NCBI GenBank assembly: GCA_023846275.1
Contig: CM043870.1
Span: 18,411,057 to 18,475,056 of the forward strand
Reading direction: 5' to 3'
Source: Vanilla planifolia
Taxonomy: Eukaryota > Streptophyta > Magnoliopsida > Asparagales > Orchidaceae
DNA length: 64,000 nt
A model generated the notes under the pieces. That model searched no databases. It saw only the letters and a program-made list of their open reading frames with translations, and had not been told where the DNA came from. Both the position numbers and the translations under genes were made by a program. Positions 12,731 to 26,959 of this stretch are shown in pieces (the first letter of the stretch is position 1; every line of letters begins with the position of its first letter).

Positions 12731-14196
12731 ACAATTTTTCTTACAAAAATCTTGCACCTTTAATTTTTTAAACAAGAGTAGTACTAGTAATGAATGAAGA
12801 GATGTTACCAGGAAATACAAAAATTATTATGAAGGAAAGTGGGTGAAATGAGGATTGACAAAAATCCATAGCTCCTATAATTACGTAGAAATGCATAGCT
12901 CACAGTTTGAACTTCAGTTACACTTGTATAAAAATTTTCAAATTCGATTCAATAGTTTTAATATCTGGTAAATGATCCCTGTTTATAAATAAAATAAAAA
13001 AACTCCAAAAATAACTCACACAGCATCTTAAATCTACTTTTTAGAAAGCTAGCATTAACAGACGGAGACGATTGTACAACCATAGTCCAATTAAGCGAAT
13101 TGAGTGGTAACCATCAGATCAACTTAAATCATAAAGGGTCCACATTTAATTAGGACAAGTTAAGATTTAAAGAGTTGGATTCAAAAGTTCGATGGATAGT
13201 AACAATGATTACAGTACTGTTCACATAGAAAAAGAGACTCTCAATCTTTTGGTCAACTATTTTGGACCAATGGCTGAAGTATGTTAATTATTCATAAATA
13301 CGAGTGTGGTCTAGACTACTTTACTGTGAGTATGAACGATCAACCAGCGTGAAAATGTCATGTTTGGTAATAGCTTTTGTTTTGTCTCACAATGCAAAAC
13401 AGTTGAAGTATTCTGTGCTTATAACACATCAACTACATATTATCATCAACCTAATTGGTTGGCTACCCCTAGGTATTCTTAAGAAGTCATGACTAGAGTC
13501 AATAGTGGGCATGTTTGTCTCTCACCTAACCTGATTTTCCTAAACTGATTAAAGAATCTACCATGACTCATTCTATCTAAGCTTGTTCATAAGTTTTGCC
13601 TTAAACAAATTACCAAGACACCGCTATAGTAACCTGACTTGATCAATACTTGGGATTAAACCATTTCAGATTTGAGCAAGTTCCTAGCTTGTGGGGGTCC
13701 CAAAAGCACGTGCCCCAATGTGCTACATGCTATTTTAGCTAAGCCTTTTGGGGTTAATGGTTGAGAGTGTAGAAAAAAATTATTATAATAATAATAATAA
13801 ATTATGTATTAAAACAAATTAAATATTTATAAGATTTCAAGAACTCAAATGCTTTCAAATAAAATATAACTTGAACCAAAGTCAAATATGCATAAAAGGT
13901 GAAAACCCCATTTGCCATCATTATGGAAAAATTAAAAGATTAACATGCTAATCGTAAGAATTTAGAAATGACGTTCTTTTTTTACTAGCCAATTTACAAA
14001 GACCATTATCTTTGGCTCGTAATTTAGTAGATTGAGCCATCAAATTATATTCACTATTTATGATATAGTTCGTGCTCCAATAAATCCAGACTGTTAGAAA
14101 ACTCCATGAGATCAAACTAAAACAATAATTAGTTCAATAAAGTATTAATAAGTACTTAGTCTTGGTTTTGTGATCATCATATTAGATGGTATAACA
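12731..14196 (-). repeat. 3' LTR of minus-strand copia element
   Basis: It aligns with 14687-16047 in direct orientation. Matched blocks include atgaatgaag (12788 and 14748), a shared block ending in ctacttttt/ctactttta and then aaagctag, a gttgaa-centred block near 13400 and 15285, and a stretch starting at the poly-AAT tract near 13770. On the minus strand it begins TGTTATACC at 14196, directly after a polypurine tract. Confidence 0.75.
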
Positions 14197-14208
14197 ATCT
14201 CCCTCTTA
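14197..14208 (-). other. Polypurine tract of minus-strand copia element
   Basis: The minus strand reads aagagggagatt immediately before the TGTTAT start of the 3' LTR. This is where an LTR retrotransposon primes plus-strand DNA synthesis. The position relative to the LTR supports the orientation given. Confidence 0.7.
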
Positions 14209-14389
14209 AGGATTATAAAACTAAAGCTAAAAGAAAATATAACAATAATGGAGAAATTAAATAATTTACTATACAACATTATAATTTATACCTAATATGA
14301 TAGCCCATATACACCTCTCGAATTTTAGATTACCCTCACCCATAATTCTAACTCTTTGTTCTCTCCATTTTGGTAATAATTTAAAAAGG

Positions 14390-14686
14390 GTTAATGACAC
14401 CTAAGCTTAATCTAAGTTTATTAAATACTATGATAGTCAATAGTTCAGTGCCAATATCAGCTAATTAGGTAGACGATAGCACAAATCACAACAAAATTAT
14501 TTTTTTATACGTGCTCTCTAATAAAGTTATATCTGAATTCTATATCTTTTGTTCTTGAGTGTTGAATGGGATCTATAGCTAAATTAATTGCACTTAAATT
14601 ATCACAAGAAATTAGAATTGTGTAATTTTAAGCCATAATCTAAAAATTGTTGTTTCATCTATAAGACTTGAGTTGCCCATGAAACT
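14390..14686 (-). pseudogene. copia RNase H remnant
   Basis: The minus strand, read downward from 14686, gives SWATQVL, a stop, then MKQQFLDYGLKLHNSN. It continues with blocks that read CDNLSAINLAIDP and IQHSRTKDIEFRYNFIREHV. These are the order and wording of the C-terminal RNase H part of copia pol. In the living element this domain removes the RNA template. Stops interrupt the frame, and the upstream part of the domain is cut off at the LTR junction. Confidence 0.82.
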
Positions 14687-16047
14687 TTACCATTTTTCTT
14701 ACAAAATTTCCTACACCATTAAAACTTTAAACAAAAGTGGTATTATTAATGAATGAAGTAGTTGTTTTCCAGAATAGCAAAATTGATTATGAACAAAGGT
14801 AGAGAAATAGAGACTGACTGAATCCACAAGTCTAGTAATTATATAAAAATTTGTTAGTCATAGTTTGAACCTCATTTCAACTTGTATGAAAATTTAAAGT
14901 CTTATTCAATTATTTTAATGCTTGATAAATGATCTAGTTATGTTGTTGAAATAAAAAAACTTAAAAATAACACCATAATGGCTAGAATCTACTTTTAAAA
15001 AAGCTAGTTGATACAGATTGTGAAGACGGTAAAGCTGCCATCCGATTAAGCAAACGAGGCAATAATCATCGAATCAGCATAAAATGATCAAAGGTCCAAA
15101 TCTAATAATAGTGAGATAAGATCCATAGCATTGGATTTGAAAGTTAGATGGATAAAAAGAATGATCAAACTATTGTTTGCATAAAATGAGAGATTCTCAA
15201 CCAATCGATTACAACAATGCATATTAGTGTAGAAATCTCAAGTTTGGCAATAACTTTTATTTTATCCCACATTTTGAAATAGTTGAATTATTTCATACTT
15301 ATCATCAACTGCATATTATAATCAATCTATTGGGGTTTCCTACCCTTAGTTTTCTTGAAATGTCATGCCCCTAGTTGCCAGCACAAATCTATGGGTCTTA
15401 CGAAACCTGATTTACTTAAAAAATTTAATGAGTATGTCCTGACTCATTTCTCTTAACTTGGTTCATAAGTAATGCACTGAACCTATTGACCCAGAGACTA
15501 CAATAGTTAAATGACTTGACTGATACTCAAACATAACTCATCTTAGGTTCGACAAGTTCTTGGCCTTTAGATGTGCCTAAGGACCATGCCCCTAAATAGT
15601 ACGAGTCACTTGACCTGAGCCGTTCAAGCTTATAGTTTGGGTGTGATTAAAAAAAATTTATAACAATAAAAAAAATTGATTTATATAAAAATATTTGAAT
15701 ATTTATACGATTTTAAAAAACACAGATACCCTCAAATGAAATACAACTTAAACCAAATTCACATATACACATAAGATTGATAGTTTTATGCACCACAATT
15801 ACAAAAAAAAATTAAAGACTTAACACGCTAATCATAAATATTCAAAAATAAAATTCTTTGTAGATTAGCCACTCTAGAATTATCGTTCTTCTCGACTCCA
15901 AAGTCAACAGGTTGAGACATCCAATTATGTTTAATATTTATTGTATAATATTTGCTCCAACAAAATCTAGTCCTCAATAAGCTCAACAATACATTAGTAT
16001 ACACTTCGATTATAAAGTTTGAACTATTTGAAAGAGAAAAATTCAAC
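14687..16047 (-). repeat. 5' LTR of minus-strand copia element
   Basis: Partner of 12731-14196. The right end is estimated from the last alignable block (attcaac against tataaca). The 72-codon open frame at 15828-16046 falls in this LTR and is read as chance. Confidence 0.7.
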
Positions 16048-19000
16048 TTATTTGTAAAAGTTTCAAAAAAATTGTTTTTCCACTCAAATTTAAGGTTGAC
16101 ATAAAGAAGGCCTAAGACGTCCCTAAATGCTTTTACAAATCAATATTTATTCACTTTGATTCTAGATAAAGGTGTTGCATTTAAAATATTCCTTGAATTT
16201 ACACAATGCATTACAAAGTTGCACAATAACGTTAGTAAAAAAACTTCTTGTTATTGTTGATGAGATGTTTGCACCAATTTTTTGTATGCACACATTAATT
16301 ATTTAAGTGTTATATACTTTGTATTTTAATAATTTTATTATAAATAAACTATTTTTTCAAACTTATTGTACTGTATGGACAAAAGAACTCCTTTTTAAGC
16401 ATTATTCTTAATCCTTATCATAATTGTAAACAAAATCATTATTTTCATATAATATATATTCTTTAAAATTTTGTACAATTAATTTAAATAATTTTTATCA
16501 TCTATGGTCTTTTTATTTTATACGAAATCATTTCACAAAACTTCAAATTTTTTAGTTTATATTATAACGTTTCAATTCACATGTTTAATTTTTTAAATTT
16601 TTTGGCTTACATCACAAAATCTAAATGTTTCAAATCATTAAGACTTTCATATTTATATGTTTAATATTAAAAAGTTTTTAAATATATTGTTCTTCAAAAA
16701 ATAGGATAGTCATTTGCAAATTTGAATATTTTTCAATTAATTTTTTTACTTTTTATAATTTCTTTTAAAGCTATATTATTTTCTATTTAGGAAGTTTTTT
16801 TATTAAATTTCTTAAGAAAAATTTTCTTAGAAAATATTGTTAATTTATTTAGTATTTCAAAATTTCCAAGTAACCAATATGGAAAATATTTTTTTGGTGA
16901 AAATTTCATTAAAATATAAATTATATCACATTTAGTATTTTGTTGAATTATTGATTCTTATAATTTTATCATTTCTTTGATATTTTTCATTGGCAAAGGA
17001 AAGTTTTTGTTACTTGTTTCTTTGGGAATTTTTTTATTTTGTTTGTAAATATTGGAATTACTTATTGTTCTTTTTTAGGGTTACGATACATTTTTATGTT
17101 TTTATTTTTTTACAATCTCATGAAAGTTACATTTTTAATTAATTATTTTTTATTTGACAAATTGTTTTAACATCTATGACTTTATTATTCGTAAAAGGTT
17201 GTTCATGAAAAATGTATTTAGTTTTTAATATTTAATATTAAATTATGAAGAAAAATTAGACTTTTGGAATATATATAAATATTTTGAGATATTTTATATT
17301 TTCACTTTTTTAAAAATTTGAAATTTTTAAAATAAAATTTAAATACTTATTATATAAATTTATATTTTTGTATATTATGTTCTTATGATATTGCTAAAGT
17401 TTTTTCAAATACAAAGAAATTGTTTATTAAGTTTTTTCTTTTATTCACTTTTATCTTATTAAATGGAAAGTTATTTGAAATTAATTTGACAATTTTTTAT
17501 TACTTTTTTTATAATAGTTTTCTATATTTTCAATATTTCGTATTTATGAATATTATTCAATTACAATTTTTCAATCTTTTTGGAAATTTTTATTAATCAT
17601 TATGTTTAAATTTTTGGAAATTATAAATCTATTTATTTGTTTGCTTATTTATTTGGATTATGTTTTATTGAATTTTTCTTGTGACTTCCTGATATATTGG
17701 ACATAATGATGAATTATTAAATTATCTAATTATTTTAATAATCATATATCACTTAATTATTTCAAAAGGTTTACATTAACATCTTTGTGACGTGACATTA
17801 CTAACAAATTTTGTGTTCATTTCTAAAGCATTTGGCGATAATTATTTAAATCACTTTTAATGGTGTAAATATTTTTGCAAACGTTTCATTCTTTTATATT
17901 GGCACATTTGTAATGATTTAATTACGTGAAAAATGTTTTAATATGTTATACACGTTGTTTAAAAATTGAGGTACACTTATTTCTTGATGATTTGCCATTT
18001 TTTGTCTCACAAAATTTTTATTGAAATGATATTTAGTATATGTTTTTATTATGATATTTAATTTATCATTTTCTACATATTTTTCTCATTTGATATGTTT
18101 AGCATTTTGTTTTTTATAGGAAGTTTTCTTATATTATTCAACTAATTTCATTAGTTGTTTCACTTAATACTTTTTATTTTTAAACTATTTAATTTTACTT
18201 ATTTAATTTTCTTTTAATTTTTTTATTAATATTTTAAAATTATAGATCTTACCAAAATAACCTTTAAGGTAAGATACATTGACAAAATAATATTAACTTC
18301 ATAATATTTCGAATACTATTTTTATTTAAACCAATATTTTTTCAGATATATAATACATATATTTTTTGTCGTGAATTTGCAATTTTATGCAAATATTGCT
18401 TATAGTATCATAACATATTCTTTTAAAGAAAATATATAAAGAAAATGAAAATATAACTTAAACAAAATTAGTAAAATATCATTGAGATAATAAAATGATT
18501 GTAGCATTTGATCTATTTACATTTTTTATTATTTATCTTGCAAGCTAGGCAATCCCATGATTGTTCCAATATAATGCGATTTGTCAAGAAAAGAAAAAAA
18601 TATTGTTATATTGAATCATCTAAATTAATCAAAATTACAAAGAAAATGATAACAAAATTACATAATGCTAGGAAAATAAAATTTACTATTAAAAATTTTA
18701 AAAATTTTAAATATCAAAATCTAACAAATTATTGATATTATTAAACATATATATTATTCAAACTATATAACATATAAAAAAGAAGTTGACAATCATTGCA
18801 AACTTAAGGAATAAGCAAAGTTAAAAAAGGAAAAAATTGAATGAAATAAAATAAATAAAATACAAAATAGATAATATTACAAGCACATTCATAACACAAC
18901 AACAAAATGTGTTAAGAAAACATGTTTTACCAAAAAAAGAGTGGAACCAATATTTTTTAGGAGTCAAAAGATGAAAATAGTAGAAGCTACAAAATATCTA

Positions 19001-19114
19001 ATGACAATCAAAATATATTGTGCAATTTGTCATAAAACATCACACATATGTTGAGAAAAATAAAAAATTAAAAAATACAAACAAAAAATAATAAAAAAGC
19101 TAAATATATTTGTT
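16048..19114. other. Extremely AT-rich stretch with no recognisable feature
   Basis: Composition shifts here to long runs of A and T with very few C or G. The stretch around 16300-18500 is the most extreme in the window. No coding remnant, RNA gene or paired repeat was recognised, and the 75-codon open frame at 18508 is compositional noise. It could be decayed transposon sequence or an AT-rich spacer or attachment-type region; the sequence does not decide. Confidence 0.55.
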
Positions 19115-19870
19115 ATTAATAATAATTTGGTTTTATATTATTTAAAAAATATATCATATATATAAAAGTATGAAGAATATTTCATTACATGTGAAAAATA
19201 AGAACAAAAATGATGGAAGAAAAAGGTAGGATGGGAATCCATAAAAAAGATTTAGATCTTGCCTTTATGAGATAATGATAACGAAAAGTGGACAAAGAGT
19301 AAAAGAAAAAGAAGCAAGGCCGATCTATGTATCAAAATGTTAGCCTCCATGTATCAAAAACTTTCCTTGTACAAAAGTCATCATAAAAAAATAAATTGTG
19401 GAATTGCAATCATCTAAGAAATTTCTCTATATGATCATTATTAAATCTCATAATATAACTTATCTTATATCAGTTAAAAAACTCAGAGGTTACATATTTT
19501 ATATATTTATATTGTTAATATATTCATTGAGTTCAACATTTATTTTAAAAGAGTGACTAATCATTTTATCCTAAACAATTCATATGTATAAGCAAATACA
19601 CTTTTGTGCATAGTTTTCTATTTAAAATTAGGGACAAAAAAGTTTTTGGAAGTAACACAAATTCAATTTATTTTTCTTTGGATGCCTTTTTTTAATGAGC
19701 CTAAGATACATAAATTAGGTAAAAATGTTTCAAAAATTGGATGCATAAAAGATTAATTGCTATAATGAAGAGTAAAATTAGGAAGACATAAGTGGATAAA
19801 TTTTTTAAAGTTTTTTAAATTTGTATTTGTGTTAAAGAAAGTCAAAACTTCACTTTTGTGCTTATCATTG
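19115..19870 (+). repeat. Dispersed direct repeat, copy 2
   Basis: Partner of 9620-10480. The similarity fades after about 19870, where the left copy runs into copia pol and this one does not. No terminal repeats or target duplications could be fixed. Confidence 0.62.
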
Positions 19871-22800
19871 ATGTAATTTAAACATGAAGTATTGAATAAT
19901 AGGATTGATATTTTAAGTCATAGAAATTACTATATCAAAATTATAAACAGGTCTTAACACAACTAAATTCTTCCAAGTATAATATAAATGTAGCCATATA
20001 AATCCATCACACCAAATATTTTGTAAGAAATTTCCATAGTTAATAGTATTGCAATACATTTGAGTGTCTTAAACTTTAATGGATTTATCTAAGTTCAATG
20101 AAATGATTATAAGAAGAGCAATAGGATTAATATTTGTAGATGTAAGTAACCAAGGTAATTCCTATTATGCAATAATATTCTCATTAATAAAGAGTGATAA
20201 GTTTTCATTAGATAACATTAAATTGGCCAATAATTTTGTAATCTAATTTGACAAGAATGAATATAAATCTAATCTTGCAAAATACACATAATGTTAAAAA
20301 ATAGGCCACTAATCACAAAAGAATTACATTAAAATTTGGTAAAATTTTATTGGTAAATTGTTTGAAAACTTGCTTTCAATTTATGTTGAACTAGTTAGAT
20401 GTAATTTCTTTGCTAAGTTAATCATTAGTTTGGTGCTAAAAGAGAAAATTTACTTGCAACTATTCCTCTCTTTCGAGCTACATGGTCAATATGATGATGC
20501 ATAATAAAGTTGTGTCACATAAACAAGATAGCAAGGCCATGGGTGTGGTTGCTGAAGTACTAGTAAAATTTTTTGAAGAAAGCTTATAGCATTGTGTTGG
20601 CATCATGTATGTAACAAAAATGCAATGATTGAAAGCCATAATAAGGGTTGAAAAAAATTACTAAAAATGAGGAAAGAAAGTGACAAAAATTGATAGCGAA
20701 GGTACACATAATAGAAATCATATAGTTAGAATCAAATTTAGCTCTAATTTCATAAATTGGAAGAATAATGAAAGAAGAAAAAATGTAAGGAAAGAAAGTG
20801 TAGAATATGCCCTCCACTATTTCAGTCTATATGCAAACAAAAGCTATATAATGAGATGATATTAAATGTCATAATTAAAATTTCAAATTCTACTAAATTT
20901 CTTATAGAAACTATCTTAATACTAAAAAAAGACAAGGCTACTACTACATAAATAATTGATGCAAACATTAAAATATTTCTAAACATTTTTGCTTCATAAA
21001 TGACTTGTTATAGTATAATATAAACTTAAATTTTTAAATAACCAAGAAAAATACTTATGTGGTCCATAGCTAGCCTTATAGTGTATCTTATCTTCCACAA
21101 AAAATGTTCTACGCTAAGGAAGAAAAGGTATAATAAACGATAATCCAATTTAAGATCAATACACACATAATGGTGTATAAAGAAATGGTGCTTGATAACT
21201 TATTGCTTATGATCAAAGAGGTATACGAAAGTATATAGAAAAAATCAAAGTTTGAATAGAAGGAAATGTAACAGAAGACCATCCCACTCCCTTCTTCATG
21301 ATGCATGCACAAAATTACCTTCATGAGTAATTACATAAAAGCATTTTTTAGGTATTAATATGAATCCATTGAATAAAACATCAATTTAATTTCACCAATT
21401 AACAAAAATACCAATGAAGCTTTGTAGCTACATAAATACACAACATCAAACAAGTCATACCACCTCACCTAAAACTAATAGTGACATTTCATTGAGAAAA
21501 AATAACCTAGCCAACAAATTTAAAAGGCCTCTTCCATCTCTACCATGAGCCTTATTCAACATGATTTCTTGGTGCATACTGAAATTACATACTAAAATTA
21601 TTTATTCAATTTTTATGGACTTACTTTTTAAACATTCCAAATGTTTAAATAGATTCACAATTATCCTTTTATGTTACAAATAAGTCTTCACCTTCATAAT
21701 GAGAGTATTTTTTTAAATATGTTTTGCATATGGTCTTTATCATTTTAAGTGTACCATTTCCTTAATGTTTTTTTTCCATGTAATGAAATGTTTGATTTTT
21801 TTACTATGGGAATTTTGTTTAACAAGTATTATCAAGAAACGTTTTCCAAGTATTTATTGTAAAATATATTTTATATAAATGGCATCTATTTTTCCTATGA
21901 TTTTAAAATATTTAATGCTTATCACACATATATCATTATTAACTATTTACTAAAATTAAAGAGGTTTTAAAAGTTTATTTCCTTTCATGTAATAAACTTT
22001 TTATGCTACATCTAATAATTAGAAAAATCTTTCATGAAAAAACATTTGTATATGTTTTATGCCTATCTACAAAAAGTTAGTATTTAACATGTTATTGATA
22101 TAGTTGTATGGATTTTAGATTTTTCAATATCTACATAACATTATATATGTTTTCTTTTCTTATTATTTTTATTTCCACAAACAAATTTTTACTTATTTAT
22201 GAAAATTCTAAATTAGTTTATAATAATGGTTTTATTCTTTTAATATTTAATAGTTTTTCATACGGGTCACATAACACCTATGTTATACACCACCTAAGCC
22301 TCATAACCCAAGTTTGAGTTTAGTTCATAATAATATAAATAAATTAACCCACTAACAAGTCCAAATGAACCTAAAATCAGGCTAATTCAAAATCATAATA
22401 GAAAGAACCATGGAGGCTTGAAAGAAAGAAAGCTCCTTTGATATGTCAAAAAATCAAGAAGAATATCGGGAAAATTTTTTGTGGATATTTTCCAAACTTT
22501 ATCTTATATCATTCAATTTGCATGCATCATGTTTTTCAAAATATGTCAAAACATATCATTTCATTGTTTTCACACTTTACTCATGAAATTGTTTTTAAAT
22601 GTTTTGAAAATCCTACTAGTGCAATATCAGCATGCATATATTGAAGAAAATTTCTTACACACACACAAAGATCTAATGTACTTTGAGTATTTGTTAAACA
22701 AGCATAAATCCAAGGTGTATCCAAAAAATGTCTATGAACCTTATGTAGAATAAAGAAATATTTATTCAAATAAATCTATAAAGATACACAACAAAACAAT

Positions 22801-23989
22801 TGATAGTAAGTTGTCATATATGTGGGGAAAGTTAGGAAAAATGCATATAAATAGGACAATGCATATAGACACAGTATATTTGCATAGCTAGTAAATATGA
22901 CCATTTACATAAAGAATAAATTTGCATAGCTAGTAGATGTTCTTAAGTTAGTTCTAAGCCTATCTATGAAAGTTTAATGTTAAATTCACAGTTGGAAGGG
23001 ATTAAATTAATTCTAAGAAACCAACACTATTCTAAAGTTTTTATAAATAAAGTTTAATAAAACATTTTGGAATTCACACCACATAACATTTCTTAATTAA
23101 TTCACATACTACTATTCCTTCATTAAATTAATTTTATAGCATTTAACTATTTTAAAACCCTTGCCAACATCAAAAGCTTACAACTACTTATTGGAAGTTT
23201 TGTTGAAGAAGTAAAGTACATTGTTGTTCATCATTTCCTCAACAACCTCACACATCAACAAAGTTTGTGGGAATGTTTTTTTCCATATGTTCTACACATG
23301 ACCCACATTTTATAGAATCTTATGTATTATGCTTTAAGCAAATGGATTTGGTTTTTAGAATTATAACTTAATTAAGTTTTAGTTACAAAAGTCACCATTT
23401 TTGTGGAGGTTTAGTCTAACCCACAAAGTCATAAGAAAGTTTCAATTTAACATTGTAAGAGACCAACTTAGATTATGTTCCAACTAGCAAAAAAATACAA
23501 GGATTGTGCATTATGATAAGGAGAAAAACACTAAAGGTGAGGTTGTGTGTTTACCTTTTGAAAATAACATGTGATGCCTTCTTTACTTGATATGCAATGG
23601 TTTACTTGGGTAGATACTAAACCAACAAAAATAGTCCTGGTATTTTTACATTACTAAAAATATTCTTTCCTTATTATCATAAACATTCTACTAACTTTTA
23701 AAACATGTAAAGCAAGATCTTTACAGCATAGCACACAAATTTTTTCTAAGTGCAATAGTTTTTTAGGGACAATCAAAGAAAATAATCTCGATAAGATTCT
23801 TTGTGCGGTCATCAGTTAACATTTAATGCCCAGAAACTAATCGAACATCTATTAACACTTCTGGGGAATCAATAATCTATTCTTTATGTGTAGAGTTAAG
23901 ATATTGCCTAAAATTATATTATAAGCTCAACTTTCATGCAAAAAAGGAGAAAAGCATCCAAAAAATTGTCCATTTTTTCAATACCTTTG
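19871..23989. other. Anonymous AT-rich sequence
   Basis: No gene, RNA or transposon domain is recognised on either strand. The open frames at 20584, 21109, 22108 and 22481 (up to 90 codons) lack any family pattern I know. A small repeat of about 18 bp (tttgcatagctagtara) occurs at 22879 and 22920. Confidence 0.5.
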
Positions 23990-25475
23990 TCTATTACCCA
24001 CCACTGACCATGTTAGAGTTAGTAGCATACCTAGACCATGATTTTTGGGAACTGATCAATGAACAGGTTTTTAAAGTCTAATCAAGATCACGAGCTCATA
24101 TGACTTACAAACACACCAAGAACTACAACTTCGTCCCTATCCAATAGGACCAATTTAAAAATAGCAATATTTGTAGGAACCCAAACAAGACTAGATCTAT
24201 TAATGCAATGCTTACTTATCATCACACGTTACTATGCATTGAACTAGATCTGATCCATGGCAACATCGATGTCACTTTGACCCCCGAACTTCATCCATGA
24301 CACATCAACTAAAATTTAACCAAGACATGATCGAAAATACAACGATCTGCTAAATAGATCCACAACACATGTACTTGAATTTTACCTGCAACAAATTCTA
24401 TGGGGTGCCAACTCACTGATTTAATCCACAAAACCACAAAACAAATTGATTTGATGACCCTTTGTGAACCTAGCTGATAAAAAAATGAAAATGCAACTTT
24501 TTATGAAGATAGTTTTACAAATGTTTGGACCTTGGAAACTTTGGGCCAAAATGATAACTTCTTAGAAAGCTATTTTCTGATAACTTTGACCAAATCTTTG
24601 GTAACTACCTTTTCAAAAATATATTATTTGAAACTAAAAAGATAGATTTTCAAACTAATATTTGGTAAGAGCTAATTACATCAATTTTACTTTTTTAATT
24701 TCTTTTTTCTCTGCATAGGCTCTTCAAAAAAATGGGAGGCATACCCTTTCAAAATGATGATCCTCACATGTGCAAAATTCCACTTTTTCCATTACGCCTT
24801 ATTGAGTTCTAGGATTAATTACAATGTGACACCAAAATACTGAATCATCTTGGTTTCAACATTATAAAAAAGTGTGCAAAGCTTAAGTGATATGAGAGTG
24901 TACAAGCTCACCTATAACACTACTATTTGTCCTCTTTGTGGATGCTATATAATGGTTCCTTTCACTTTGATGTTTCTTTTACATCATTGATTCACATTTA
25001 TTATGTCATTTCCTTGTACTTCATTGTTCCTTTTCACTTTGATACTTGATGTTTTCTTAGATTTCTACTACTACTTATTGTCACTTTATTTCCTATTCTC
25101 AATTCAACTTTTTGTTTTGTTTGAATGGGCTTTATGTGCAAGTTACTTCATTACTCCATCTTTTTTATATTTCTTATTAATGTTTCTCAAAGATTTTAAT
25201 CTATACCAATGTGACATTTATATTTTTCTATCCATATAAAAAAATTGGTTTTATCAAATCACTTTCCAAATACCCTTTCTTTATGCCATTGAATTAGTAA
25301 TTGGTTTAGCATAGGAAATGCACCCTATGTTGTTCTTGGTCCCTTCTTGACTAAAGTTTCCTTGGATAGCTTTCTCATGTGTGTTTCCTCTCTAGGTTTC
25401 TCATGCTTATCATCTCATTTTCTTTATTCTAAATCTATGTAAGCTAATATTTAAATGCTTAGTATAATTTGTGCC
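23990..25475 (+). repeat. 5' LTR of gypsy copy 2
   Basis: It aligns with 29280-30756. Shared blocks include gatctgatccatggcaacatc (24249) against gatctaacctgtggcaccatc (29551), gggccaaaatgat (24542) against ggcccaaaatgat (29817), and ttgagttctaggatt (24812) against ttgagttctaatttc (30090). The block tataatggttcctttcact (24949) pairs with cataatggtttctttcact (30233). The 78-codon open frame at 25003 lies inside and is not considered a gene. Confidence 0.75.
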
Positions 25476-26950
25476 ACTAGTTAAGCAACAAATCTTTCTA
25501 TAGCAAAGCAATAAATCTTGCTATACCAGTGCTTACAATGCTAATAGCAAAGCAATGCTAAACTAAACATTCATTTTAATTTTCCTTTATTTGCACCAAA
25601 TCTTTAAAAAGGTGATATGGATCAAACAAGGGAGTTTTCTTTTCTTTTTCCTAAAGGACAGAATTATACACATGATATCATACAGAACTTATCACATACA
25701 GCACCCACACATCAACTAAGCACAAGTGAGCCTCTAAGATCGATTAGCTAGACTACAATCCTTGGATGGCAAGCTAGAGAAATATGGTTTTTGTATACTT
25801 GAACTAGAACAAGCACAAATAAGCCCACCTTTTCAAACCTAATGTTGTCATCGACTTTAATCAAATACCTCTTATAATCAAATTGGGTTAATGCTAAGAT
25901 AATGATGGTAACAAACACATGAACTCTACAAAATGTGACATTCCCATCTTTGAAGGGATCATAAACCTTAAAAAATATAGAGTCTAAAGTTTCCTTGGAC
26001 CAATGAAATTAGGGAAAAACTCATCTATTTATAGAAATCATAGAAACTTATTGCAAACAAAGGGGATCACAACTCATCAAAATATATATTCCTCTCTTAA
26101 AAGATTGACTTACTTGACCAATGACATGCCTAATAAAAGTAGGAAAGTATGTTAATGAGTGCATTACTTATTTTGATGAGTACATTTTTATTGTGGTGTT
26201 AATGTAGACCCTTTGGTCCCCCCTTCCAGATTCTGAGTTCGGCTTAGAGATATATTTAGAGCAAGCTTTTCATGCAAAAGATTCACACCTTAGAAGTGGC
26301 CTATAATAATTCCACACTATGAGACCTAGAAACATTTATCAAGTCAAAAGTGTGGAAGCATCAACCATGTTAAACTTCAAGCTAACCAGCACCAGATGCT
26401 CCACAAGTAGTATACCAAAACATAACACTCCAAGCCCTCTTTATCCTTAAACTTACAGTGAAACCCAACCCACCTATTATCCAATCTCCCAAGTAACGTG
26501 TTCTTGATGTTAAAAGTGAAGTCATACGATAGCCCATTACCAAAAATGACAAGTAAGCTATATCGAGGATTATAATTATTGGAAATTGAACACCAATGAA
26601 AAAATAAGAGATCAAAGAATATGCTTCCTGATCCTACTGAGCCAATGAATACACCAATAGGGATTGAAGATTGAAGACACTAGACCATTATAGTCATGAG
26701 AAGCACCTTAACCTAATCAAAGACAAGTAAAGATTGAAGGCATACCACCATTTGTCAAATCTTTGTCAAGCTTAAAGAGAAGGTTTATAAATATATCATG
26801 GAAAGTTGAGGTACCATCAAAGCCATTTCTACAAATAATATATCATACCTCAAACTACGGATCATTCATCCTAAACCCATACACAATTTTTTTAATTTAC
26901 AAAATATGCATGTATGTCCAGAAAAAATAAATTATACAAGTTAAACTTGG
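25476..26950 (+). other. 5' interior of gypsy copy 2 (expected gag), not recognisable
   Basis: This is where gag should lie, between the 5' LTR and protease. I find no zinc knuckle or other gag pattern. The 77-codon minus-strand frame at 26382-26615 has no recognisable domain. Confidence 0.45.
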
Positions 26951-26959
26951 GCAAGAATT

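Larger units (their letters stand above)
12731..16047 (-). mobile_element. Minus-strand Ty1/copia element, internally deleted
   Basis: Two direct repeats of about 1.4 kb flank only about 0.5 kb of interior. Read on the minus strand, the interior starts in the middle of copia RNase H, runs to its end, then reaches a purine-rich tract and the TGTTAT start of the 3' LTR at 14196. The 5' LTR is joined directly to the RNase H sequence at about 14687, so gag, protease, integrase and reverse transcriptase were lost in one step or several with the same endpoint. The element can no longer code for anything. Confidence 0.78.
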
